Source: an uncultured Alteromonadaceae bacterium
GTDB lineage: Bacteria; Pseudomonadota; Gammaproteobacteria; Pseudomonadales; Halieaceae
Length of the DNA stretch: 38,560 nucleotides
NCBI GenBank assembly: GCA_913064725.1
Contig: CAJYAI010000020.1
Location: forward strand, 1 to 38,560
Reading direction: 5' to 3'
Shown: piece after piece, positions 1 through 6,875 of the stretch
Layout: each line of letters starts with the position of its first letter
Numbering within the stretch: position 1 is the stretch's first letter
Notes under the pieces: model-generated
Database searches by the model: none
What the model was told of the DNA's origin: nothing
The model's input: only the letters and a program-made list of their open reading frames with translations
Position numbers and translations under genes: made by a program

Positions 1-1258
1 CAAAGGGTCGCTCTTGTGGGCTAGATATAGTTTCAATACAGGTCACAACAAGGTTGCTGTCTGCACCTGCCATCAACAAACGCCCCTGCAGAAACGGTGC
101 TGAAGTTCGCCCCATATATATAGCTAAGGCTTGACCTGAGCGGACAAGCTGGCGCCAGTCATGCTCTGCGTAGCCTTTCGCGTCGTGAGCGGTCATAAAC
201 GTGATACTGGAGTTTCGCTCCCGCCGGGTGAGCGATTGTTTGACTGCCGCTGCCGCTGCCGCGGCCGACGTAATGCCAGGGACGATAGCGCTTTCAATAC
301 CCGCTTGATTGAGGGCCTCAAGCTCCTCATCAAGCCTGCCAAATATCGAAGGATCACCGCCCTTCAGACGAACCACTTGGAGACCTAGCTGGGCCTCTCG
401 AACAAGGTGCTCGTTTATTTCGGTCTGGCTGACATGGCGGCCAAATCCCTCTTTACCCACGTTGATGAATTTAGCCTCTCGACGTGCAAGTTCCAAAACG
501 CCCTTACCCACCAATCGATCGTAAACAATGACTTCAGCATCATGAAGGAGACGGCGGGCCTTTAGCGTCAGAAGCTCGGGATCGCCTGGTCCAGCACCAA
601 CAAAGGTGACACGGCCAGGGTCTTTGTCTAACCCTAAGTGCTGCGCCAGAAGCGCTTCTAATTGTTCAGCTGTCTCGGACGCCGACGCAGTTCCTGCAGG
701 TCGATCAGTTGAGAAAAACGCTTTCCAGAACCGTCGTCGCGCCAGTCCCTCGGGCAGTTGACGCGCGCGCTCCCGGAACGCATTAGCATAACGGGCCAAC
801 CTGCCGAGCTCCGGCGACAATGATGACTCAAGATCCGCTTTGATTTGACGGGCCAAGACGGGCGCAGCCCCCTCGGTACCAATTGCCACGATAACCGGAT
901 CTCTATCGACAATCGCGGGTGTTATAAAATCGCAGGCATCCGTTCTGTCCAGCACATTAACCAAAGCACCTTGTGTGCGGGCCAGCGAGGCGACGAGGTC
1001 ATTAACCTCGTCATCGGCATGCGCCGCATAGACCAGTGCCACTTCGCTAAGGTCGGCTAGTTCAGGTAGGCCAACGCATAAAGTGATGTCGTCATCGGCT
1101 GCCCATGCCAGAGCCTCTGCGCTTGGATTTTCGGCAAATACAACGACCTCGGCCTGAGTTTTCAGAACAGCGCGACACTTTGCATCCGCCATTTGTCCAT
1201 CGCCGACCACCAGCACACGCCTGTTCTTTGTCGCTAGAAATATGGGTAAAAAATTCAT
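1..1258 (-). CDS. cysG: Siroheme synthase CysG (3' end outside window)
   Basis: Trifunctional enzyme that methylates uroporphyrinogen III, oxidises precorrin-2 with NAD and inserts iron to give siroheme, the cofactor of sulfite and nitrite reductases. About 419 residues are visible with no stop, so the C-terminus lies past the left edge. The N-terminal SirC-like part has a dinucleotide loop (VGDGQMAD, residues ~18-25), an NVLD motif with Asp104 at the catalytic position of E. coli CysG, and the family segment GTEGAAPVLAR near 128-137. The methyltransferase part begins near residue 218 with VGAGPGDPELLTLK, followed by YDRLV and RLKGGDP. The start at 1258 gives MNFLPIF, matching E. coli MDHLPIF; an in-frame ATG at 1270 would add four residues. 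It is divergent from the Lrp-type regulator at 1410. Annotation is secure. Confidence 0.95.
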   Translation of the reverse strand, partial: MNFLPIFLATKNRRVLVVGDGQMADAKCRAVLKTQAEVVVFAENPSAEALAWAADDDITLCVGLPELADLSEVALVYAAHADDEVNDLVASLARTQGALVNVLDRTDACDFITPAIVDRDPVIVAIGTEGAAPVLARQIKADLESSLSPELGRLARYANAFRERARQLPEGLARRRFWKAFFSTDRPAGTASASETAEQLEALLAQHLGLDKDPGRVTFVGAGPGDPELLTLKARRLLHDAEVIVYDRLVGKGVLELARREAKFINVGKEGFGRHVSQTEINEHLVREAQLGLQVVRLKGGDPSIFGRLDEELEALNQAGIESAIVPGITSAAAAAAAVKQSLTRRERNSSITFMTAHDAKGYAEHDWRQLVRSGQALAIYMGRTSAPFLQGRLLMAGADSNLVVTCIETISSPQERPF

Positions 1259-1409
1259 TAATACGCGCATTCACAATAAAGAAGCGGCGAGACTAGAATA
1301 AAATTCTTTTGATGAGTACATTAAAGGAATAAATAAAAATTATGTTGTGAAAACTAGCTTAATAATAGGTTATATTTCTAACTTTAAGCAAAAGCATGGG
1401 AAATCGATC

Positions 1410-1859
1410 GTGGACTCGACAGACAAATCTATTCTTAGGCTAGTCCAGCACGATGCAACGCTATCACTGGACTACATCGCGTCGCGGGTTGGTGCGTCCA
1501 AAACGCCAGTATGGAATCGACTCAAGCGGCTTAAAGCAGATGGAGTGATTAAACGCGAGGTTGCCGTATTAGATCCTAGCGCGGTTGGGCTCGACACCTG
1601 CTTCTTTGTGTTGGTGAAAACAAGTGAACATGATGCCTCTTGGCAAGCTCGTTTTTTGTCGGCGCTACAAAATCGTAACGAGGTTATCGAGGCACATCGT
1701 TTGGCGGGCGAAATCGACTACATTCTTAAGGTTCGTGTTGCTAATGCGCAGGCCTACGATGCGTTCTATCAAAGCCTTATCTCGGAGGTTAAAGTCTTTA
1801 ACGTGACAGCGCTTTTATCGATGGAGGAACTAAAGAGCACCACCGAGCTGCCCATCTAA
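1410..1859 (+). CDS. Lrp/AsnC-family transcriptional regulator (paralogue 1)
   Basis: DNA-binding regulator of 149 residues with an N-terminal winged helix-turn-helix (residues ~1-50: MDSTDKSILRLVQHDA, then a recognition-helix region around SKTPVWNRLKRLKADGV) and a C-terminal AsnC/RAM ligand domain (MVKTS-type strand, HRLAGEIDYILKV, final STTELPI). The GTG at 1410 is preferred because the translation then begins exactly like the paralogue at 13932 and a GGGA lies 8 bases upstream. An in-frame GTG at 1347 would add a 21-residue tail that does not look like the family. It is divergent from cysG and upstream of the PepSY/cytochrome b pair, which has its own promoter. The effector and targets cannot be read from sequence. 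A siroheme-decarboxylase role (AhbA/NirD are Lrp-like) was considered because of the cysG neighbour, but the protein looks like an ordinary Lrp regulator. Confidence 0.88.
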   Translation: MDSTDKSILRLVQHDATLSLDYIASRVGASKTPVWNRLKRLKADGVIKREVAVLDPSAVGLDTCFFVLVKTSEHDASWQARFLSALQNRNEVIEAHRLAGEIDYILKVRVANAQAYDAFYQSLISEVKVFNVTALLSMEELKSTTELPI

Positions 1860-1880
1860 AGTTTGCAGGACGATTTTCAT

Positions 1881-1909
1881 TGGACAGTTGTCCGAGGCGA
1901 ACGTAATAT
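1881..1909 (+). promoter_or_regulatory. Sigma-70-type promoter of the PepSY/cytochrome b genes
   Basis: TGGACA at 1881-1886 (5 of 6 to TTGACA), a 17-base spacer and TAATAT at 1904-1909 (4 of 6 to TATAAT). The expected transcription start is near 1916, inside the Fur-box match that follows. It lies after the lrp stop at 1859 and 44 bases before the ATG at 1953, so the two downstream genes need not depend on lrp transcription. Confidence 0.6.
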
Positions 1910-1928
1910 GAGAATGCTTCTCGTTATC
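1910..1928 (+). promoter_or_regulatory. Probable Fur box
   Basis: GAGAATGCTTCTCGTTATC matches the 19-bp Fur consensus GATAATGATAATCATTATC at 14 of 19 positions by hand count. It sits directly after the -10 element and over the predicted transcription start, the usual place for iron-dependent repression. This predicts that the PepSY and cytochrome b genes are derepressed under iron limitation. Only one site is seen, and no binding data exist here. Confidence 0.55.
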
Positions 1929-1952
1929 ATCAAAAACTAGGATTTAATCGGT

Positions 1953-2234
1953 ATGAAAAATCTAATCTCAATAGTGTCGATCGTCGTTTTATCAAACTTT
2001 TCAAGTTTCGCCCTCGCAGGCGCCGACTGTAAGGAATATCCCAAAGCAGAATGGATGAGTGTATTGGATTTACAAAAACGCATCGTCAATGACTATGGGT
2101 TCACGATAAAGCGCTTCAAGATAGACGATGAATGCTACGAAATTTACGGCTGGGAAACCGATGGCAGCGGTAAAGAACAGAAAATCGAAGTGTATTTCGA
2201 TGCCAAAACCGGTGATATCGTTAAGAAAAAATAA
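1953..2234 (+). CDS. Periplasmic PepSY-domain (PepSY_2-like) small protein
   Basis: 93 residues. The first ~23 (MKNLISIVSIVVLSNFSSFALA) form a Sec signal peptide with an ALA cleavage motif. The mature part fits the PepSY_2 pattern: a W..VLDLQKRI helix, GFTIKRFKIDDECYEIYGWE strands, then EVYFDAKTGDIV near the C-terminus. Cys26 and Cys41 could form a disulfide in the periplasm. PepSY proteins are often inhibitory or accessory modules, and this small type is frequently encoded beside b-type cytochromes. The next gene starts 9 bases after the stop, so the pair is almost certainly cotranscribed from the promoter with the Fur-box match. The exact biochemical role is unknown; an accessory to iron or electron transfer at the inner membrane is inferred. 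Confidence 0.8.
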   Translation: MKNLISIVSIVVLSNFSSFALAGADCKEYPKAEWMSVLDLQKRIVNDYGFTIKRFKIDDECYEIYGWETDGSGKEQKIEVYFDAKTGDIVKKK

Positions 2235-2243
2235 TACAAAACA

Positions 2244-2741
2244 ATGCGTTGGGGGCTTTTTGTTAGATTGTTTCACTGGTTTCTTGCGAGCGGGATAATC
2301 GCTAATTACTGGTATTTAGAAGACGGGGAAACCGCTCACGAGTGGTTGGGCTACACGCTCTGCGCGCTCGCTGTTCTGCGAATCGCATGGGGCGTAGTCG
2401 GGCCTCGAACATCACGCTTCAGCGCGTTCTTGCGCTCGCCCAGGGCTGTTTACGGTGAGTTGCTGCGATTGCGATCTGACTATACTTTGCCTCAAACACA
2501 CACCGCTGCAGGCGGCTATCAACTCGTCCTTGTACTTGGCCTACTGCTTGGCATTGGGCTAACGGGTTGGATCCAAGAGCTAGATGCCTTTTGGGGTGAG
2601 GAGTGGCCACAATCCCTTCATGAATGGCTTGCCGATGCACTGATGGTCGTGGCACTCGTGCATATATCGACGATCGCTTGGCTGCAATACGGGCTCAGAC
2701 TGCCCATCATTCAGCGTATGGGATTTTCGTTTCGGAAATAA
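2244..2741 (+). CDS. Cytochrome b561-family integral membrane protein
   Basis: 165-residue four-helix membrane protein of the prokaryotic b561 / Ni-Fe hydrogenase b-subunit type. Helices are visible at ~6-24, 33-52, 92-110 and 127-147. Histidines expected to ligate two hemes are His11 (RLFHWF), His32 (AHEWLGY), His126 (LHEWLADAL) and His140 (LVHIS). It would carry electrons between the quinone pool and a periplasmic partner. No c-type cytochrome is encoded nearby, so the partner is unknown; the preceding PepSY protein is the obvious candidate accessory. The Fur-box match upstream suggests a role in ferric reduction or low-iron respiration, which is inference. The start has only a weak ribosome-binding site, consistent with translational coupling. 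It converges with the gene at 2804. Confidence 0.85.
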   Translation: MRWGLFVRLFHWFLASGIIANYWYLEDGETAHEWLGYTLCALAVLRIAWGVVGPRTSRFSAFLRSPRAVYGELLRLRSDYTLPQTHTAAGGYQLVLVLGLLLGIGLTGWIQELDAFWGEEWPQSLHEWLADALMVVALVHISTIAWLQYGLRLPIIQRMGFSFRK

Positions 2742-2803
2742 GACACAGGCAGCAGGACCTGACTAACATCTGTGCGTCAAGCATCGAGCTCAGGGTCCAT
2801 GCC

Positions 2804-3427
2804 CTAGCTTGTAAATTGGATGAGGTCCTTCGTTACCTTTGGAAAGTCAGTACGATATTTCCGATAAATAGCTTGTAATTCAGCGGCACCAACATCAATT
2901 TGCCCTAGCCGTAAGCCATGCACTGCGAGCTTGCAGGCACTGTAAATCGTATTGTTGGAACTCCGTCTGTGGTACTCCACCAACTTTGCCAATTCGCGCT
3001 CGGTGGCAGGACAGTTCATCCCATCTAACGTTACCGCCGTTGCCCGAGGTGAAGACAGATCGAGTAGACAGGCAGACACGCGCATGTAGGGGGCGGGATG
3101 AGTCCGCATCAATTTGCTAGCCAATGACGGCTTCATAACGCCTTGGGGCGGCCTCCCCTTTAGACCAACCGCATCAGCAAGATCAGCGTGACTCAGTATC
3201 CGCAGGGCATGTCTCGCAACTTGATGCCGACTGAGATCGCACAACAAGGGATTAGCCACGTCACTACACAATCCCAGCTCTTCTGCACACGCTGTCAGAA
3301 TCGTTTCAAAGTAGCGAAGTTGCCTCGAGTTGTGCCTGACAAGGACATTAATCGTTTCGTTGCCGACTTCTTCGATGTCCAGACGTTGTGTCAAAATAAT
3401 GTCGCCAAGTCGTTGACATAACACCAA
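2804..3427 (-). CDS. Unrecognised protein, possibly FlhC-like regulator
   Basis: Up to 207 residues, mostly helical by composition, with no signal peptide or membrane segment. I do not firmly recognise it. The stretch ILSHADLADAVGLKGRPPQG followed by VMKP and a long helix resembles the FlhC region around RELRGSPPPKGMLP. However, the four zinc-binding cysteines of FlhC's C-terminal domain are absent, so any relation would be remote or the protein is a divergent orphan. The reading frame begins at TTG 3427 after an in-frame stop, with GTG 3424 as alternative; no ATG and no clear ribosome-binding site are present, so the start is uncertain. Upstream lies an 18-bp tandem repeat that may be its operator. 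It converges with the cytochrome b gene and follows a zinc-ribbon gene on the same strand. Confidence 0.55.
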   Translation of the reverse strand: MVLCQRLGDIILTQRLDIEEVGNETINVLVRHNSRQLRYFETILTACAEELGLCSDVANPLLCDLSRHQVARHALRILSHADLADAVGLKGRPPQGVMKPSLASKLMRTHPAPYMRVSACLLDLSSPRATAVTLDGMNCPATERELAKLVEYHRRSSNNTIYSACKLAVHGLRLGQIDVGAAELQAIYRKYRTDFPKVTKDLIQFTS

Positions 3428-3441
3428 ACGCTAACAAACCG

Positions 3442-3481
3442 ATGTGACAAAAATAAAACTCAAATGTGACAAAAGTAAAAC
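3442..3481 (-). repeat. Tandem 18-bp direct repeat, candidate operator
   Basis: Two copies of ATGTGACAAAARTAAAAC (plus strand, 3442-3459 and 3464-3481) differ at one base and are offset by 22 bp, about two helical turns. They lie 15-54 bases upstream of the TTG/GTG start of the gene ending at 2804. Spacing on one face of the helix and location before a regulator-like gene suggest a protein-binding site. No matching copy was noticed elsewhere in the window. Confidence 0.55.
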
Positions 3482-3483
3482 GA

Positions 3484-3500
3484 AGGAAGCGTGACTTCCT
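3484..3500. repeat. Short inverted repeat beside the direct repeat
   Basis: AGGAAG-CGTGA-CTTCCT is a perfect 6-bp inverted repeat with a 5-base centre, starting 3 bases after the direct-repeat pair. It may be part of the same control region or a weak hairpin; the arms are short, so chance is possible. Confidence 0.3.
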
Positions 3501-3541
3501 CACTTAACTGTGTGGATAGCCCCACAGAGTCACACATCGGC

Positions 3542-3790
3542 TCAGGGCCCGATGTCGGAATCCTTGGAGAGCCCACCATCGAGAACAACGGGGGCGGACG
3601 TGATGCCTGCACCACAGGCACTGCAAACGGCGACGTCGCTGACGCCGCGTCGCATACTTTGTGGCAGTAGTGCTTCGTCACACTGCGAACACGCCAACTC
3701 GGAAGGCATTCGGGGCGACAACACGCCTATAGCGATCCAAACCGCCAAAGCCGTGAACAAGCTAATCAAAAAAATACTATCCGCAGCCAT
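3542..3790 (-). CDS. Small membrane-anchored zinc-ribbon protein
   Basis: 82 residues. One N-terminal membrane helix (residues ~5-24, IFLISLFTALAVWIAIGVL) is followed by a compact ribbon with two CxxC pairs, Cys34-Cys37 and Cys56-Cys59, which would hold one zinc, and a short polar tail. I do not recognise a named family. The paired cysteines with plausible spacing make it more likely real than a chance frame. It lies 31 bases after the microprotein at 3822-3911 and 114 bases before the possible FlhC-like gene, all on the minus strand. The ribosome-binding site is weak. The topology would put the ribbon on one face of the inner membrane, perhaps as a sensor or assembly factor; this is a guess. 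Confidence 0.5.
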   Translation of the reverse strand: MAADSIFLISLFTALAVWIAIGVLSPRMPSELACSQCDEALLPQSMRRGVSDVAVCSACGAGITSAPVVLDGGLSKDSDIGP

Positions 3791-3821
3791 AAGCCTAGAG
3801 ACTACACCCTATTGCTGGTAC

Positions 3822-3911
3822 TTATTTAAACTGCCCAGCTCGCACGCATACCCAAGCCAAGAAGGCTGCGATCGACATCCCGCCAAAAAACAGCAATGTT
3901 CCAACGTCCAT
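3822..3911 (-). CDS. Putative 29-residue single-helix membrane microprotein
   Basis: Reads MDVGTLLFFGGMSIAAFLAW then VCVRAGQFK and a TAA stop. Residues ~3-23 form one hydrophobic helix, and the tail is positive. An AGGGTG ribosome-binding site lies 7 bases before the ATG, which favours real translation. It is the first of three same-strand genes (zinc-ribbon protein, then the possible FlhC-like protein). It does not match CydX, CcoQ or other microproteins I know. The frame is short, so chance cannot be excluded. Confidence 0.4.
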   Translation of the reverse strand: MDVGTLLFFGGMSIAAFLAWVCVRAGQFK

Positions 3912-4069
3912 TTTTAGGCACCCTGATTATCCCTGTCAGCATACGGTCAACGAATCAATCAATGAGTTCAATGAGAATTGTATGAGACTGTGAACTGGCT
4001 CAAACGGATTGATCTGGGCAATATAGTCTGGGGGGCGGGCACATCACCCTATCCCACGTCATCGAACTA

Positions 4070-5044
4070 TCAGATCAGACGCGGTGCCGCCTCGTTCATG
4101 GCACTCAGTTGCTCTCTAAGCTCCAAAATATGGTCTGCCCAAAAACGCTCTTGGCCAAACCAGGGAAACGCTTTGGGAAAGGCTGGATCCCCCCAGCGTT
4201 TTGCCAACCAAAATGCGTGGTGCATAATCCGCAGCGTTCGCAGCGCCTCAATCCAATGAAGCTGACGGGTATCAAAATCGTTGAATTCTTCATAGCCCTC
4301 GACAAATTCGCTCAGTTGTCGCTCTCGTTCGTGCTGCTCTCCATTGAGAAACATCCACACATCCTGAATGAGCGGCCCCATGACACAATCATCCAAATCG
4401 ACAAAATGCGGTGTGTCGTCGCGCCACAAAATATTACCCACATGGCAGTCGCCATGGATGCGCTGCATATCAGTGGGCCGCATGTTGCTTAATATGTCCG
4501 TCGCTGCTTGATCGCAGTCTCTTGCGAGAGTCGTGTAGGCCTCTTTTAGCGTCGAGGGTACAAAGTCATGCTGAACAAATTCGCGTGATTCAGTGGCCAT
4601 GCGATAGGCTGATATGGCGCGACGGTGATCAAACGATTTACTGCTGCCGACCCGATGAATACGCCCTAAGGTCTGGCCAAGCCGGTACAGGTGATCCAAG
4701 TTGTCGAGCTCGGGGGGATACCCACCGCGTCGTTTGAACACCGCTAAGCGCTGACCATTGACGCAATGTAGCGTCGTCCCATTGACGATCTCAGGAGCAA
4801 CAACGGAGATCTCGTGATCAACCAGCTCTCGAGCAAACTCATGCTCCTCGCGGATTTGTTCATCACTCCAGCGATGAGCCCGATAAAATTTAGCAATTAC
4901 GGGCTCACCATCTTCGATACCTACTTGGTATACCCGATTTTCATAGCTGTTAAGCGCAAGCAGGCGTAAATCGCTGACCAGGCCAATACTTTCTAGACAG
5001 TCAACAACACAGTCGGGTGTGAGCGAATCGTAAGGGTGAGTCAT
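4070..5044 (-). CDS. srkA: Stress response kinase A (YihE/RdoA type)
   Basis: 324-residue Ser/Thr protein kinase of the APH-like fold, counterpart of E. coli SrkA (YihE), a Cpx-regulated kinase that protects cells under envelope or oxidative stress. Segments matching E. coli include LNSYENRVYQ near residue 30, the ATP-binding lysine in AKFYR, EEHEFA, the catalytic loop HGDCHVGNILWRD, the metal-binding FVDLDD motif, QDVWMFLNG, YEEFNDFDTRQL and RWGDPAFPKAFPWF near the C-terminus. The full domain and usual length are present. The gene stands alone, divergent from the DUF938 gene with about 250 bases between them. No Cpx site was recognised. Confidence 0.93.
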   Translation of the reverse strand: MTHPYDSLTPDCVVDCLESIGLVSDLRLLALNSYENRVYQVGIEDGEPVIAKFYRAHRWSDEQIREEHEFARELVDHEISVVAPEIVNGTTLHCVNGQRLAVFKRRGGYPPELDNLDHLYRLGQTLGRIHRVGSSKSFDHRRAISAYRMATESREFVQHDFVPSTLKEAYTTLARDCDQAATDILSNMRPTDMQRIHGDCHVGNILWRDDTPHFVDLDDCVMGPLIQDVWMFLNGEQHERERQLSEFVEGYEEFNDFDTRQLHWIEALRTLRIMHHAFWLAKRWGDPAFPKAFPWFGQERFWADHILELREQLSAMNEAAPRLI

Positions 5045-5292
5045 TGGTCTAAAACATCAGACCCCGTGTGACAGTATTCCGGGTACTCTACAGCACTCGT
5101 CGGTTTGTCGGCGCGAACTGCGACACAAACTTTGAAAAATCGTGCCTACTCGCTGCCCCCTAGCTATAGTGATGATCGTTGGATTATCGCGGTTACCGCG
5201 CTTTAGGGTGTTGGTATTACTCGATCGAGTCGTGCCCGTGGGAGTTCGCACATCAGGTTACACACGATGAGCTCTTAATTTAGGTTGTCCGT

Positions 5293-5889
5293 ATGTTGGG
5301 TTTTTCACAAGCTGCCGATAATAACAAGGCGTCTATTCTGACGGTGCTATCAAAATATCTGCAAGCCGGGGATGTTGTTCTTGAAGTGGGCAGTGGCTCA
5401 GGGCAGCACGCACTTCATATGGCACAGGCTCTCCCTTACGTAACATGGTACCCGTCCGAGCATCCAGCAGCGCTCGATACCCTAAAACACAATATCGAGG
5501 CCTGCGGCTCGGACAATATCGCTACGCCCCTCTCAATCGACTTAGTAAAAGATACCTGGCAAAAGCCCCTTGTCGACGTTGTTTACGCAGCCAACATCGC
5601 ACACATAGTGACGCCGCTATTGGGTGAGCGATTGGTCGCATTGGCGCGAAATGCCCTATCTGGCGGCGGTCTACTCGCTTTGTATGGTCCATTTAAATAC
5701 GCCGGCGCATTTACTAGTGAATCCAATGCGCGTTTTGAACAGTGGCTGAAGGCACGCGACCCAAGGAGTGGAATCCGAGACTTCGAATGGATGTTAGAGC
5801 TGGCAAGCGGTCACGATATGACACTGATCGAAGACCATACAATGCCAGCTAATAACCAATTACTCGTATTTCAATCGCGTAAAATTTAG
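5293..5889 (+). CDS. DUF938 SAM-dependent methyltransferase-like protein
   Basis: 198-residue class I methyltransferase fold of the DUF938 (PF06080, METTL26-like) family. Visible features are the N-terminal SQAADNNKASIL, which corresponds to the family's SPAAERN..PIL start; the SAM-binding loop EVGSGSGQHALHMAQALP (residues ~31-48); the WYPSEH segment, where the acidic residue at the end of strand 2 would contact ribose; and AANIAHI in place of a motif IV. The C-terminal NNQLLVFQ strand is typical. The substrate of this family is unknown. Full length. It ends 10 bases before the convergent crotonase gene. Confidence 0.88.
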   Translation: MLGFSQAADNNKASILTVLSKYLQAGDVVLEVGSGSGQHALHMAQALPYVTWYPSEHPAALDTLKHNIEACGSDNIATPLSIDLVKDTWQKPLVDVVYAANIAHIVTPLLGERLVALARNALSGGGLLALYGPFKYAGAFTSESNARFEQWLKARDPRSGIRDFEWMLELASGHDMTLIEDHTMPANNQLLVFQSRKI

Positions 5890-5899
5890 AGCCCGCTCA

Positions 5900-6697
5900 T
5901 TACGCATCACGATATACTGGAGCACGTTTTTCAATAAACGCTTGCATGCCTTCTTTGAAGTCTTCCGTGCGAGAGCACAACACCTGATTGCGATTTTCTA
6001 TGGCCATGGCTGACTCAAGACTACCCGCATCAAGTGCCATATTGAGGCCCTCTTTGGTCAACCGCAGCCCCATCGGCGACGCGGCAAGCATCTCGTCGAC
6101 AAAGACTTGACCGGCCGCGTCGAGCTCGGCATCCGGGACCACTTGATTAACTAGACCGACAGCCAATGCTCGGTCAGCATTGAAAAATCGGCCGGTCATC
6201 ATCATTTCCGATGCGATGGTCACGCCGACCAAACGCGGTAAAAAATAGCTGACACCCATATCGCAGGATGACAAACCAATCTTGATGAAGGCTGAATTCA
6301 TCTTGGCACTCTGACCCGCAATACGTATGTCAGAGGCTAGCGCGAAAGCGAATCCCCCGCCGCTGGCGGCGCCGTGCAGCAGCGAAATAATCGGCTGTGG
6401 ACACCGGCGCATTTTGATATAGACGTCGGCGAGATGACCCTGAAAACCAAACCCACCTCCAAAGGGGGCATTCGCCAAACCCTCATGATCCTTCATATCC
6501 AGACCTGCGCAGTAGGCACGACCCGCGCCCCTCATAACAACAACACGGCACGAGGCGTCTTGGAAAAGTCCTCCAAAATAGTCTCGGAGCTCGCTGGCCA
6601 TACAGGTGTTGATGGCATTCAGACTGTCAGGCCGATCTAAAGTCAACCAATGAACGCCGTTTTTAATGTCGATATCAATCGTTTTGTAATCGTACAT
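5900..6697 (-). CDS. Crotonase-superfamily protein (enoyl-CoA hydratase/isomerase-like)
   Basis: 265 residues acting on an acyl-CoA thioester. The oxyanion-hole segments are GAGRAYCAGLDMKD (~57-70) and HGAASGGGFAFALASDIRIA (~108-127). The two glutamates needed for hydration in rat mitochondrial hydratase (E144 and E164) are replaced: the first position is Ala117, the second Phe137. Asp146 in SSCDMG falls where dienoyl-CoA isomerase has its catalytic Asp204. It is therefore unlikely to be a simple hydratase; an isomerase, a hydrolase or another crotonase activity is more plausible. The ATG at 6697 is chosen because CTGGAG stands 5 bases upstream; an upstream in-frame start at 6739 would add 14 residues unlike the family. 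It is monocistronic and convergent with the DUF938 gene. Confidence 0.88.
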   Translation of the reverse strand: MYDYKTIDIDIKNGVHWLTLDRPDSLNAINTCMASELRDYFGGLFQDASCRVVVMRGAGRAYCAGLDMKDHEGLANAPFGGGFGFQGHLADVYIKMRRCPQPIISLLHGAASGGGFAFALASDIRIAGQSAKMNSAFIKIGLSSCDMGVSYFLPRLVGVTIASEMMMTGRFFNADRALAVGLVNQVVPDAELDAAGQVFVDEMLAASPMGLRLTKEGLNMALDAGSLESAMAIENRNQVLCSRTEDFKEGMQAFIEKRAPVYRDA

Positions 6698-6875
6698 GGG
6701 TACTCCAGTAAAACTCAAAGTGGTGTGTAAGATCGCCAAAGATCTCGAACTTTATTCTGCGAACAGGCTGATCTGCTGGTGGTAGCAGACCACACTTTTG
6801 ACACATTTATGCAGCGTTTTGTTGATATTTTGCTACCGTAGGCTGATCCGGAATAAGTTGCAGCGAGAGGAATCC

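Noticed and set aside
1347-1409. 21-residue N-terminal extension of the first Lrp protein from GTG 1347
   Set aside because: The paralogue starts exactly at the MDS-DK position and the extension is unlike the family.
1410-1859. Siroheme decarboxylase (AhbA/NirD-like) because of the cysG neighbour
   Set aside because: HTH and ligand-domain blocks are those of ordinary Lrp/AsnC regulators, and no other heme d1 or alternative heme genes are nearby.
3510-3917. 135-codon plus-strand frame
   Set aside because: Antisense to the zinc-ribbon gene and the microprotein; composition is Ser/Pro/Thr-rich with no recognisable domain, whereas the minus frame has paired CxxC motifs and a membrane helix.
5057-5251. 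64-codon minus-strand frame between srkA and the DUF938 gene
   Set aside because: Low-complexity basic sequence without a ribosome-binding site, lying in the divergent promoter gap.
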